From Paracentrotus lividus (taxonomy: Eukaryota; Echinodermata; Echinoidea; Camarodonta; Echinidae): DNA of 64,000 nt. The notes beneath the pieces were generated by a model. The model worked only from the letters and a program-made list of their open reading frames with translations, did no database searches and was not told the DNA's origin. The position numbers and the translations under genes were made by a program. The stretch covers positions 5,571,143-5,635,142 of the forward strand of contig CALNVZ010003432.1 in NCBI GenBank assembly GCA_940671915.1, in the 5' to 3' direction. This document shows, in pieces, positions 43,389-50,200 of this stretch (positions within the stretch are counted from its first letter, which is position 1; each line of letters opens with the position of its first letter).

Positions 43389-45418
43389 TCATACACACCT
43401 CTCTCACATACACCCACTCAAACCCTCTCTCTCTCTCTCACTCTCTCTCTCTCTCTCTCTCACATACACACACATACACACACACACGAGTTTAATATAT
43501 ATAAATTTACTTACATCTTCCATTTCAGCGAAATCAGCATAAGCTGACCGAATTCTGGCCCTCCTCCTCTGCATCTCCTTGGATTTGATTTCAGATTTGG
43601 CTCTCCGTAAGATAGTATTCGGGTCGTAACGCTGTCCAGTAAATGCACATATTGCCTCCTGCCATTCATCGGCCAGTCTCCTGCAAACGGGAGAAATGTG
43701 ATATAATTCCCGCGTCTTGTCGTATTCTGGCATTTACCTAAAGCCATATATAAGCTATAATTTCTCCACGTTTCTGATTTGTCACGACAGTCACGTAGTG
43801 ATGGCAAAAACACACACACAAAAAAGCAACATGATAAACGGTTGCGCTTTCAATATTTAGGCCTACATTTATTATGCCATTAATGTGCCATTTCATTTGA
43901 TTCATGGTAGTGCTGATTCCTTTCACAATAATCAATAATTAATTTTAAAAGACCACTGTGGTTTCCAGTGTATTACTCTCTCTTCCCTTGGCCGCGACTT
44001 CATGCCCCCCCCCCTCCCCACTCAGGGTGTCAACCATACACGTTGCTCGTTCCAAATTCTTAGAGATACCCCCTATTCGTACGCGGAAGAAAGTGTTTAA
44101 AATTACCTCCTATTTCGGGCTTTTGAGGGGAAGCTGCATCACAATTGGAGGTTAGCCAGCAAATTACTCCCCCTTTTTTAACAGGTTTTTGACCACATTC
44201 GGGACCCTATTTTCTGGATTCGTCCTCAAAGAATTGAAAATACCCCTAATTGAAAATAGGTAAGAGGAAACGAATTTCTAAAAGACCCCTATTTCAATGA
44301 TTTATCGGGATTTTTTTCCTACCTTAGCCCATTAATATATACCCCTTTCCGAAAAAAATCGGAACGAGCATAGTGTATGATTGGACTGCCTAAGAGAGAG
44401 GGAGAGAGAGAGGAGGGGGGGGGGGGGCTGAGGGGCTTCCAATGGGCTAACTGGTCTTCGCGGCCAGTGCTGTCACGGCGATTTTTATTTTGCTGTCTCT
44501 CAAGGGCCGCGACTAATTGAAATCTCGGGGACGCCCGATAAAATAAGGTCTTTACACAATATATTAAACATTTCTGTTTAATAGAATCAAATCAAATCAA
44601 TTCTAAATATATAAACACGAAACTGTGCTCTTACTTCGAGTCAAACTCGAGAAAGTTGACCATACGTCCTCCAGGGCCACATCTTAGGATGAGTATATTG
44701 GTTCCTCTTCGTTTCTCCACAGTCACCACAGCGGTTTTAGTGTAGTTGCTGGGGGAATCTTGCTCATAAAATTTGAGCTGGCCTCCTTTTAACTCCCAAC
44801 ACGATTTATGCTTGTATTTCTAAATCAATATCAAGAAATTATGCAAAATGTTTTCGTTCCTCTTCATCAATAGGGCTTTATAATCATTGAATTACGTCTT
44901 GGAGTAAAGGTTCCCTTTCCTGTAAGTATTGCCCGAATATCAGCCAATATAGGAATTAATTTAAGTATGTCTATTTATTCCCGAATAGATATAATGCGTA
45001 CATATCAATGTTGGATATGACATTGGCTTAATATCCACAATATAAAAATATCTATGCCAAATAATCAACTTATCAAGATTATACAAAATCACCAATATTT
45101 GCTCTAGATAATGATTGTAGCAACAAAAAAAAAAAAATAAATAAATAAAAAATATAAAAATAACTTTTATTAATCGCAAGTTCGTAACAGTAATAATTAG
45201 CTTGTTATTTTGTAAACTTGTTAATATGGGCCTTTTCATTTCTGATTATTATGTATAAAGGCAATTTTCAAGTGTTTGATAATAGTATGACAAATAAGAA
45301 TACGACGAGTTCCATAACTTCTACAAATCTTACTTCGAAGTAATCTTTTGAGTATGCCTTGTCATCGCCCTCGTGTGATTGAAGACTCAGTAATTCCGCT
45401 TTCTTTATTTCCGCCATT
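31703..45418 (-). CDS. PH-domain protein with proline run and 11-residue repeats (whole gene)
   Basis: Eight exons join in phase: 45418-45334, 44819-44635, 43680-43515, 42862-42490, 40107-40009, 37994-37865, 37574-37491 and 31768-31703, each with AG/GT borders. The start is the ATG at 45417 (MAEIKKAELL), because upstream candidate exons put a stop in frame before it. The product is about 394 aa: a PH domain at about residues 15-104 (WELKGG.LKFYEQ strand pair, closing helix DEWQEAICAF), a basic helix (RRAKSEIKSKEMQRRRAR), ten prolines at about 148-157, SSGTDDVQAQQ repeats, then a conserved-looking C-terminal region of about 125 aa. PH domains bind phosphoinositides or partner proteins at membranes, and proline runs bind SH3/EVH1/WW domains. 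An intracellular signalling adaptor is therefore plausible, but the family is not recognised. As sequenced, exon 4 is 2 nt out of frame. Confidence 0.82.
31890..32482. other. Intron 7 sequence, AT-rich
   Basis: No further exon is seen. A/T homopolymers and TTCTTTCTTTC tracts are present, with a C run at 32450-32465 preceding a small element. Confidence 0.5.
32483..32811. mobile_element. MITE, ATGCTTGTTCCnGATT ends (copy 1)
   Basis: ATGCTTGTTCCGGATTCT at the left and AATCGGGAACAAGCAT at the right bound 329 bp. Three internal tandem-like blocks contain TTTTACAGGCTTTTGG or near variants. The word GACCACATTCGGGACCCTAT is shared with the copy at 44042-44372. Intronic and non-coding. Confidence 0.75.
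32899..33171. mobile_element. MITE, GGCCCGAATTCACA ends
   Basis: GGCCCGAATTCACAATGGAG at the left and the near complement CCTTTGTGAATTCGGGCC at the right give terminal inverted repeats of about 40 bp around a 273-bp element. Inner palindromic words such as ACGGATCCGTGGATCC and CCCTAGGTTCAACCCAGGG are present. Intronic. Confidence 0.8.
33172..33820. other. Intron 7 sequence
   Basis: AT-rich; no exon, RNA gene or repeat boundary is clear to me. Confidence 0.4.
33796..34262. repeat. Local direct duplications
   Basis: TCATATTTGGTATGAAAACC occurs at about 33798 and 34072. A unit of about 57 bp beginning GGGATTTTCCAGGCTGAC and containing GCGCAATACAAATCAATTCA is present twice in tandem at 34151-34262. 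Intronic; no coding. Confidence 0.75.
33828..33941. repeat. Perfect 28-bp hairpin plus a third copy
   Basis: TCGCCTGGGTTCGCAACCAG...GATAC (33828-33855) is followed after two bases by its exact complement (33858-33885). After CTTTACAGAATGTTATACAT the right arm repeats at 33915-33941. The repeated word GGTTGCGAACCCAGGCGA is therefore present twice direct and once inverted. Confidence 0.9.
34297..36840 (-). pseudogene. CR1/Jockey-type LINE reverse transcriptase, split by a DNA element
   Basis: On the minus strand, 36840-36728 reads LPSNYRPISLTSITCKVLER (RT block 1). After the insertion at 35729-36727 it resumes near 35728 with NNYVNNQHGF. A GVPQGTILGPVL-type motif and the catalytic LYADDC box (about 35330-35350) follow. 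The RT C-terminal segment comes next (151 open codons, 34995-34540): RSRLEYCCTAWDP, an ERIKKRYVR block, and FYPQTINDWNKLPQTVV near its end. The 3' terminus is a short tandem CAAAT run at about 34300-34320, as LINEs of this kind end. The 5' part is missing and several frames are needed, so it is dead. It lies in intron 7 of the PH-protein gene, on the same strand. Confidence 0.85.
35729..36727. mobile_element. Non-autonomous DNA element inside the LINE
   Basis: Terminal inverted repeats CCGTCACACTGAGGTCGTTC and GAACGAGCTCAGTGTGACGG bound about 1 kb that interrupts the reverse transcriptase between RT block 1 and the NQHGF block. Inside, a segment containing CGTTCGTAGTACGTCC, TTGTCACTACGTTTAATTTT and AGAACTTGAA occurs twice (about 36025-36115 and 36350-36427), with a third, shorter form near 36500. 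There is no transposase frame. The target duplication is unclear because both junctions are G runs next to TA. Confidence 0.8.
36841..36925. repeat. GA-rich microsatellite
   Basis: GAGAGAGAAAGAGAGAAAGA-type purine tract of about 75 bp plus a G run. It separates the LINE fragment from the Penelope-like fragment and is intronic. Confidence 0.9.
36950..37405 (-). pseudogene. Penelope-like element fragment, GIY-YIG endonuclease C-terminus
   Basis: Minus-strand frames read TGRPVGERMKEHHRDVRL, then ESSAVAEHAWTAEHHPGW, then RRIKEAIQIRLHSNNINRDS and IPDEWLPIIQRHS. These are the hallmark end of the GIY-YIG endonuclease domain at the C-terminus of Penelope-like retroelement proteins. Only this terminal part is present; the reverse transcriptase is absent. 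It is a fragment in intron 7 of the PH-protein gene, about 85 bp from exon 7. Confidence 0.8.
37491..37574 (-). CDS. PH-protein gene, exon 7
   Basis: Acceptor CTTCAG and donor GTATTG bound 84 nt, phase 0 to 0, encoding 28 residues: VRVTVIQGVVCLVRAEESG then LVINIPGSK. The other two phases hit stops at once, which fixes the frame. The alternating hydrophobic pattern suggests two beta strands, as in a PTB- or PH-like sandwich, but no family is assigned. Confidence 0.85.
37865..37994 (-). CDS. PH-protein gene, exon 6
   Basis: Acceptor ATTGTAG, 130 nt, phase 2 to 0. After the split Ile codon it reads VSESLPQCKLYCGDSIVV, then RNTEGLQMNAKELLKYIQ and RSPPKQT. The donor is the weak GTTCGT, chosen because it alone joins to exon 7 in the only open phase. 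Without splicing here the frame ends seven codons later. Confidence 0.85.
38060..38235. repeat. GGATCCAGG-type repeat terminus (intron 5)
   Basis: GTGCCGGATCCAGGGTTTTC, G runs and CGCCGCCGAAATTTTC lead to CCTGTCTTGATACGCCACTG. This is a dispersed-repeat end of the type seen at 2218 and 7850. Non-coding. Confidence 0.5.
38236..38804. other. Intron 5 sequence
   Basis: AT-rich with an ACAAAACAAACAAACAACAA tract at 38290-38312; nothing recognisable otherwise. Confidence 0.4.
38805..39805. mobile_element. Fold-back element with arms of about 215 bp
   Basis: The left arm (about 38810-39035) contains CACTAGTATTGCAAC, TTCATTCATGGCCAGA, AGTGAATACACAGGCAGG and AGGGGCGACAAA. The right arm (about 39590-39800) contains their complements in reverse order. 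The middle of about 550 bp is unrelated. It is a non-autonomous fold-back in intron 5; exact ends and target duplication were not resolved. Confidence 0.75.
40009..40107 (-). CDS. PH-protein gene, exon 5
   Basis: Acceptor ATTAG and donor GTAAGT, 99 nt, phase 1 in and phase 2 out. It reads PTLEDLAKRSVEMACRIEDL then LQLKVKNYRDHI. The amphipathic pattern suggests a helix or short coiled coil. Both split codons complete sensibly with the neighbouring exons (Ser with exon 4, Ile with exon 6). Confidence 0.85.
40345..40870 (+). repeat. GCGAAGCGCGAGCC motifs in intron 4
   Basis: ACGAGCGCGAAGCGCGAGCC at about 40353 and GCGAGCGCAAAGCGCGAGCC at about 40832 have decayed forms near 40505 and 40655. They are spaced about 150 bp apart, like the arrays at 3 and 7 kb. 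Non-coding. Confidence 0.7.
40945..41035 (+). mobile_element. SINE 3'-end fragment
   Basis: GGGCCCGCAGGGAGAACAGT, CAGAACTGAAGTGG and GGGTAAATAAAACGATATCA end in ATTATTATTATTA. The same sequence is inverted at 16822-16895. A 3' truncated relic in intron 4. Confidence 0.7.
41220..41575. repeat. C- and G-run repeat termini (intron 4)
   Basis: A C run with CCCGGCCC sits at 41238-41258. TTCTTTCTTTCTCTC, a G run, ACTCGCCAGCGGGGAGGGG and a C run followed by TAGTTACGGGCC lie at 41445-41566. These are recurrent ends of dispersed repeats in this window. Confidence 0.45.
41820..42335. repeat. Tandem repeat built on GCCGCCATCTTGAATTCC
   Basis: Three to four units of about 150 bp each contain GCCGCCATCTTGAATTCCAA, then GATGGCCGCCATGAAAATCA, GCCTAACTTGAGTTATAA, ATTTGGTACACAATGGTATT and TTGCCGGCCCCAACCGAT. 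The first phrase is nearly palindromic around GAATTC. Intron 4. Confidence 0.85.
42490..42862 (-). CDS. PH-protein gene, exon 4 (proline run and SSGTDDVQAQQ repeats)
   Basis: Acceptor TATAACCAG, donor GTTCGT. It enters in phase 0 with VV and ten prolines, APQNDGQAPR, then 33-nt units encoding SSGTDDVQAQQ. It leaves through SSGTDDEASSSRPLKLRSRD in a phase that completes Ser with exon 5. Entry and exit frames both read the same SSGTDDVQAQQ register, but the exon is 373 nt where 371 would keep frame. The extra 2 nt lie in one aberrant unit at about 42735-42760 (SSGTERVLNASRAAE). This could be a consensus error in a repeat, a frameshift allele, or a broken gene. Repeats of this type are often length-polymorphic. 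Confidence 0.75.
42540..42815. repeat. 33-bp coding minisatellite
   Basis: About eight units of GTCTGTTCCGCTGCTCTGCT plus GGGCTTGCACATC, with one unit carrying an extra GCA and two irregular units on the high-coordinate side. It lies inside exon 4. All reading frames of such a unit tend to stay open, so long frames in the other five phases are incidental. Confidence 0.9.
43236..43492. repeat. CA/CT microsatellite cluster beside exon 3
   Basis: CACACA runs (43240-43260 and 43350-43388) and CTCTCT runs (43425-43465) with CACATACA end about 20 bp from the exon 3 donor. On the transcript it is a GT/GA-rich tract at the very start of intron 3. Highly length-variable in general. Confidence 0.95.
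43515..43680 (-). CDS. PH-protein gene, exon 3 (end of PH domain, basic helix)
   Basis: Acceptor TTTGCAG and donor GTAAGT, 166 nt. It completes a split Lys codon and reads RLADEWQEAICAFTGQRYDP then NTILRRAKSEIKSKEMQRRR. The first stretch is the closing PH helix with its invariant-type Trp; the second is a strongly basic helix reaching AYADFAEMED. Confidence 0.95.
44042..44372. mobile_element. MITE, GCTTGTTCC-type ends (copy 2)
   Basis: TTGCTCGTTCCAAATTCT and the inverted ATCGGAACGAGCA bound about 331 bp that align in the same orientation with 32483-32811, sharing GACCACATTCGGGACCCTAT. Intron 2. GA and G runs at 44390-44430 follow. Confidence 0.7.
44635..44819 (-). CDS. PH-protein gene, exon 2 (PH domain core)
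   Basis: Acceptor GATTTAG and donor GTAAGA, 185 nt, phase 0 to 2. It reads KYKHKSCWELKGGQLKFYEQ, DSPSNYTKTAVVTVEKRRG, TNILILRCGPGGRMV and NFLEFDSK. The W-x-L-x-G-G-x-L-x-F-Y signature is the beta2-beta3 pair of PH domains, and the basic residues before it could contact phosphoinositides (inference). Confidence 0.95.
44820..45333. other. Intron 1 sequence
   Basis: AT-rich intron with an A run and ATAAATAAATAAA; no repeat or gene is recognised. Confidence 0.6.
45334..45418 (-). CDS. PH-protein gene, exon 1 (start codon)
   Basis: Acceptor GATTGTAG is followed by A and ATG at 45417; donor GTAAGA. It encodes MAEIKKAELLSLQSHEGDD then KAYSKDYFE. The ATG lies one base inside the exon. Joined to the candidate upstream exons, the same frame has no earlier Met and meets a stop, supporting this start. 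Confidence 0.85.
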
Positions 45419-46014
45419 CTACAATCAAAAGGCAATTTACATATTTTTAGGTTATAATCTATAATCTATTTAGGGAAATAAGAGAGAGGCAAATATAATA
45501 TATGTGACCTGCCGCCTCAAAATCACCAATAAGTCGAAGGGGAAAAAAACAGAGTATACATTAAGAAAACTGTTTTTTTTTTGTGGGGGGGGGGGGGGGT
45601 TGCATCTTTTAAAATTCATTGTTTAACTTACTTTTACTTTAGCAAACTTCAAGTGTTTGGAACGGTGCTTTCTCTAGTTTTAGCAAACGCATACAAATTA
45701 AATAGGAATTCTGGTGACTCATTGGTGGTTTTGCGATTAATAAATGGAAGAGGGAATCAGGGAAATAAATATGAGAAAAGAAAACGAACGAAAACGGAAT
45801 AAAGAATTTGTTGTCAAAAATCAAATACATCAAGAAAAGGGAAAAGAATATGACCCATTTTTGTTATTGTTTTAAATCATGAATAGTTTCTACCCATCCA
45901 TTTTCCTATCTTTTTTGTTACCTTCTTTATCTTATACATATGTAAAATAATCGTTGAGACATCAGATCAAATATGTTAAACTATTCACTCAGTACTTCAT
46001 ACAGATTGTATATC
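45419..46014. other. 5' intron sequence
   Basis: A T run and G run at 45570-45600; otherwise plain AT-rich intronic sequence. Confidence 0.5.
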
Positions 46015-46016
46015 TA

Positions 46017-47154
46017 CAGTTGAGGCCATAAGTTTACATACACTCAAGAACTTCAATGAAAATTGTGCACTCGCGAAGCATCATAAAAATTACTGTAATA
46101 TATACAGTATTATATTAAAGAATATCTGTGCTATAATGCAAAATTTGGTATCAAACAAAAGAGTTTATAAAATGGCCCTGTGATTTTACGCATCGTGGTT
46201 GGTCAAAACGCGTCACGTGTGCATGCTGAATTTTCGATGCAAAGCACCATGGTGCATTTGTGGCGGCAAAAAAAGTGATAACACACACATCCGGGTTTTT
46301 TCCGGTGTCTTCTGTTACTTTCTTGGATGACGATCGTGATGTAGATCTTGAGCTACTTACCAAAAATTCCAAGGGATAATCCCTTGGAATTTTTGGTAAG
46401 TAACTCAAGATCTACTAGTCTAGATCTAGCAAAATGTCCCAATTTTATAAAAGTGTTAACACACTTCCCTGTATTGTGCGATTAAACGTAAATGCAGTTA
46501 TCGCTCTATGCTTCGATGGGGGCGCGCGCTGCACACTCGCCTGCGGCTCGTTGCATCGCGACCCCTATCCAAAGCTATCTCGCGGTGCACTGCATTCCCG
46601 CTAACGCACGCTTGGGTGTTATGTGTGTTAATGCTATAATATCATTTGTTTACAACATTCTGACATGCCATCGGGAGATGACATATATTTACATGTCATT
46701 TCCCAAATAAATCTTCATATTGTAGACAAACTTTTGAAAAGTCTTGACTAAAACATTAATATTTTATGCTATTTTTTTTCTGAACAAAATTTTTTAGATT
46801 ACATTTTTTTTTTGGTTGGTGGTTACATCATGATAAAAGATGTAATATCAATCAAAGATTGGACATTTGCATGTTGCTCTGAAACGATATTTGGAAATAT
46901 AATGAATAACAATATAATAAATTGGCACAAATATCACTTCTTTTCTACAAAAGAAAATTTCACTCAAACTACACTTAAGTCAATCGGCATCCCATTCACA
47001 TGAAAGAGCATAATAAGCTCTTTTATTTGATACCAAATTTGTCATGACAGCACTAATATTCCTGAATATACAAGTCAATAAGTTTTCTGAAGCTTAGCAA
47101 AGTACAAGTTTTATTGAATTTTCTATGGTGTATGTAAACTTATGGCCTCAAATG
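46017..47154. mobile_element. Tc1-type non-autonomous element
   Basis: CAGTTGAGGCCATAAGTTTA and CATACACTC form the left end. The complement CTTATGGCCTCAAATG forms the right, each flanked by TA (46015-46016, 47155-47156). This is the Tc1/mariner terminal style (CAGTTGA...AAGTTTACATACAC). It is 1138 bp long and no DDE transposase frame is present. It contains a fold-back at 46341-46415 and a GC-rich patch at 46495-46620. It lies in the 5' intron of the PH-protein gene. Confidence 0.85.
46341..46415. repeat. Near-perfect hairpin within the Tc1-type element
   Basis: GTAGATCTTGAGCTACTTAC and CAAAAATTCCAAGGGA are followed by their complement ending AACTCAAGATCTAC. The arms are about 36 bp with a single mismatch and almost no loop. 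The arm carries GGTAAGT-like donor words on both strands. Confidence 0.9.
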
Positions 47155-47245
47155 TATGTCAAGGTTTTAGATTTAACATGATGACGAGGTTTTTTTGTAA
47201 TGAATTTCAAGTTTCGTGTGTAAACCATATGATAATTTTACGTAC

Positions 47246-47281
47246 TGTTTATTCGATATATTTAGAACGCGTTCGGTATAA
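47246..47281 (-). other. Possible 5' UTR micro-exon of the PH-protein gene
   Basis: TTTTCCAG acceptor and GTACGTAA donor bound 36 nt. Between 49955 and 45418 its phase is consistent: the frame entering the ATG exon is open through it and closes at a TAA in the 49955 exon. Small size makes it uncertain. Confidence 0.35.
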
Positions 47282-47489
47282 CTGGAAAATAAGACAAAAA
47301 CATTTGATTATTACTCTTTGATATTAGAAGTACATACATGTACAGTATATTAATTGGTAAGTACACAGTCTCAGCCTTTTATATTTGAGATTGATTAATA
47401 ATATAATATGAGATACCCTTTGTTTATAGGTTTTCTCTAGTTACATTTGAGAGTATAAATCATTAAAAATTAAACTATTCAGATGACAT

Positions 47490-47745
47490 TTATGCAAGTA
47501 TTTTTTTTTTAATCAATCATAATTATTCATTACTATTGTCAATCTCATTAATTGGTCTTCATTCACATAACAACATTCTCAAGACAGGCCTATTAGTATT
47601 ACATAAAATCATGAATTATACAAATATTTTAAACATCATGCAGTTATATTTGAATACACCGAGCAGTTTTATGTTTATGTACGTGGGATATAACAAACAA
47701 ATATTAAAAAAAAAATTATCAAATAACTGTACAATGTACAATCAA
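47490..47745. repeat. 255-bp direct repeat, left copy
   Basis: From TATGCAAGTATTTTTTTTTT to CAAATAACTG, this recurs at 49062-49305 almost unchanged, including GGCCTATTAGTATTACATAA and CACCGAGCAGTTTTATGTTT. The copies flank an insertion of about 1.3 kb. Confidence 0.9.
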
Positions 47746-47855
47746 CATTGGGCGTGATCACTTCTGTCTTAATTTCTTCTTTCCTACTATCAACATTGGC
47801 GTGATCACTTCTTTTTTACTTTCTTCTTTCCTACTATCAACATTGCGTGATCACT
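47738..47855. repeat. Three tandem units of about 45-50 bp
   Basis: Units of ATCAACATTGGCGTGATCAC then TTCT..TTTCTTCTTTCCTACT are repeated three times, ending at the left end of the following element. Its right end rejoins TTTCTTACTTTCTTCTTCC, so the element interrupts the array. Confidence 0.8.
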
Positions 47856-48813
47856 ACACTGTAAAAAATAACTGTAAATTAACATGTTTCTTTGGCTTGT
47901 ACAAATACAGCTTTTGGTCGTTTTTTAAATTTTACGATATTTTTCTCGTAAAATGGCAGAAAATTGTAGTTTTCTAGAATTCGTCTTGATTTTACAGTTA
48001 CTAGCTCATGCAACTGTCAATAAACAGGAATGGCATATTCATACAACCTTTTCCTGCTCGTTTACGAATTATTCCCTAATTTCAGTTTCCATAACTAACT
48101 TTCTTGTCAAAAAACAGCAAGTTCTTTCTAAAAACAAATATTTATTGTTAATAAACAAGTTTCTCGTATATCAACGAGCTTCCTTGTTTATAGACTTGTA
48201 TATTTTTGAAATCATTACGAGAGTTTTCCTGTCAAAAAACATTTTTCTTCTTTGTTCAACAAAGGAAGAAGAAACATAACTACTACAATTCAGTTTTCTT
48301 GTATCCTGCAATGATGTTCCTGTTAGTTTACAGCCTTTATCTTATTTGTAGTTCATTATGTGGATTATGAATATTCATTAATATGACTGGAAGTGCTTCA
48401 AACGTGGATCGTTGCACTAACCATGGAAAACGTCATCTTACATAGGGTTGGGTATATAAGGCTAACAACTTTCACCGAAGTTGTCAAAGATTAGGTGTAG
48501 GATTTAGGATTAGGATTTAGGTGTAGGATTTAGGATTAATATTTAGGATTAAGGACATGATTAGGCATGAATGGTCAATCCCGTATAATGTTGGATAATG
48601 TTCTTTTTGTTTCAAAATACTATTACATGATAAAAACAGGAAAAGACTGTAAATTTACAGGGTTGTAAATTTACAAGGTGGTCAATAACGGGAACCTGTA
48701 AATTTACATTATCTGTAAAATAACTACTGGAAGCTGTGCAAAAACGGGCACTCCTGGCGTCCCGACTGCCAGGAACTTTCCTGTTAAAAAACGGTGAAAT
48801 TTTTTACAGTGTA
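47855..48813. mobile_element. TACACTGTAAAAAA-ended element
   Basis: TACACTGTAAAAAATAACTG and the inverted AATTTTTTACAGTGTA bound 959 bp. The interior includes CTTGTAAATTTACAGG-like palindromic words near the right end, GTTTTTTGACAGGA-like repeats, and an irregular TTAGGATTTAGG tract (48495-48560). A 108-codon open frame inside is not convincing. A relative lies at 52210-53094. Confidence 0.75.
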
Positions 48814-49061
48814 CTTTCTTACTTTCTTCTTCCTTCTCTAATAATTCCCCATGAATAGACTCAATCTATTTGAATACCAACAACAATTGTGAGTAAAACC
48901 GTAAAAACTGAAAATAGCAACCAAACATAATTTCTGTCACTGCGTATAAACCCACAAGATATTCCTTTAAGATCTATACATAAAAATACACAATTTGTAA
49001 GATCAACAACACACTAAATTTAAGGAAAAGATAAATATTACGAGTAGTATTGTATGCTTAA

Positions 49062-49305
49062 CATTTATGCAAGTATTTTTTTTTTTAATCAATCATAATT
49101 ATTCATTACTATTGTCAATTTCATTAATTCACATAACAACATTCTCAAGACAGGCCTATTAGTATTACATAAAATCATGAATTATACAAATATTTTAAAC
49201 AATCATGCAGTTAAATTTGAATACACCGAGCAGTTTTATGTTTATGTACGTGGGATATAACAAACAAATATTTTTTTTTTTTAAATTATCAAATAATTTA
49301 GAAAA
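49062..49305. repeat. 255-bp direct repeat, right copy
   Basis: Matches 47490-47745 in the same orientation; differs by a few short indels. Confidence 0.9.
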
Positions 49306-49954
49306 TGCAAATATATCGTAACACTCGTAACGTATTATACGGTAGGCCTATATAGCATGCAGAGCAGAATGATTAATAATGATCTAGTAACAATATGAAA
49401 AATCTGTGGTTATACACATTAAAAATTATTTTTACTGCAAATCTGCTGTCAGCAGAGTTGCCACATCTAGTATCTTAAATTATATAATTGTCCGTAGTTT
49501 TTCTCATGCATATATTTACGTGACAGATACAAAATATACACCAGGACTAACACATTTGTTTCGTTTAAACCAAATATGTACGCTATAGAATCTGTAATCA
49601 TTTTTTTTTCTTTTGCTTCTCTTCCATAAATTCTTGGAGGAGAAATTTACAACAAAACAGTTTTTTTTATTCCTTTTTATATGGCGACTCTGCTGACATC
49701 AATTTGCTATAAAAATACAATTTTGTCTGTATTTCGTTTTACATTCAATGATCATGATGATAAAACTTTTAAAAGAAGACCGATGTTAGTATGGCGCTTT
49801 TAAAACGAATGATTGCATGATGAATATTATTCCATCAAGTTTGTACTTTTCCCGATCATCACGGGGGCATTTTTATGATTAATGATTCACAATAAAAGAA
49901 TAATCAGTATGCTAAGGTTTGAAAATTGACTTTTTATCACAATAGGGGGCTTAC
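49306..49954. other. Non-coding stretch
   Basis: AT-rich, with no recognised repeat or gene. It precedes, in transcript order, the micro-exon candidate. Confidence 0.4.
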
Positions 49955-50200
49955 CTGGTTGATAATTGTTAATCACATAACATAGAAGCCCACAGTTAAT
50001 GTGAAGAGTACATCTATATCTTCCAGTATCACATTAAAAAAATGGCGTTCGATTAACAGACGAGAACACAAATGATCCGAATGGCGGTTCGCGACGAGTG
50101 TATAAAGAGGCTGTTTAAAATCAAAATAAAACTGATTACCAACTCTTGCCTTGTGGGGGAATTTCGAAGCAGAGAAAAAGCGGAACTGGGACATTGAAAT
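49955..50200 (-). other. Possible 5' UTR exon of the PH-protein gene
   Basis: A strong donor, CAACCAG followed by GTAAGC, ends at 49955 on the minus strand. Upstream is a 73-codon open frame starting MSQFRFFSASKFPHKA, which stops before the donor, so it would act only as an upstream frame. The 5' boundary is a guess; no TATA box is evident. Confidence 0.3.

Noticed and set aside
43208-43547. Frames across the CA/CT microsatellite
   Set aside because: Dinucleotide repeats read as open frames on both strands. Only the minus-strand exon 3 next to them is supported.
47953-48279. 108-codon plus-strand frame
   Set aside because: It lies wholly within an inverted-repeat element and consists of repeated low-complexity words; no protein signature.
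48495-48560. Telomere-like TTAGGATTTAGG tract
   Set aside because: Units are irregular (TTAGGATTTAGG, TTAGGTGTAGG) and not TTAGGG; it is short and inside a mobile element, so it is not an interstitial telomere.
49973-50194. 73-codon minus-strand frame starting MSQFRFFSASK as a separate gene
   Set aside because: It stops before a strong splice donor and lacks domains. Treated as a possible upstream frame in a 5' UTR exon.
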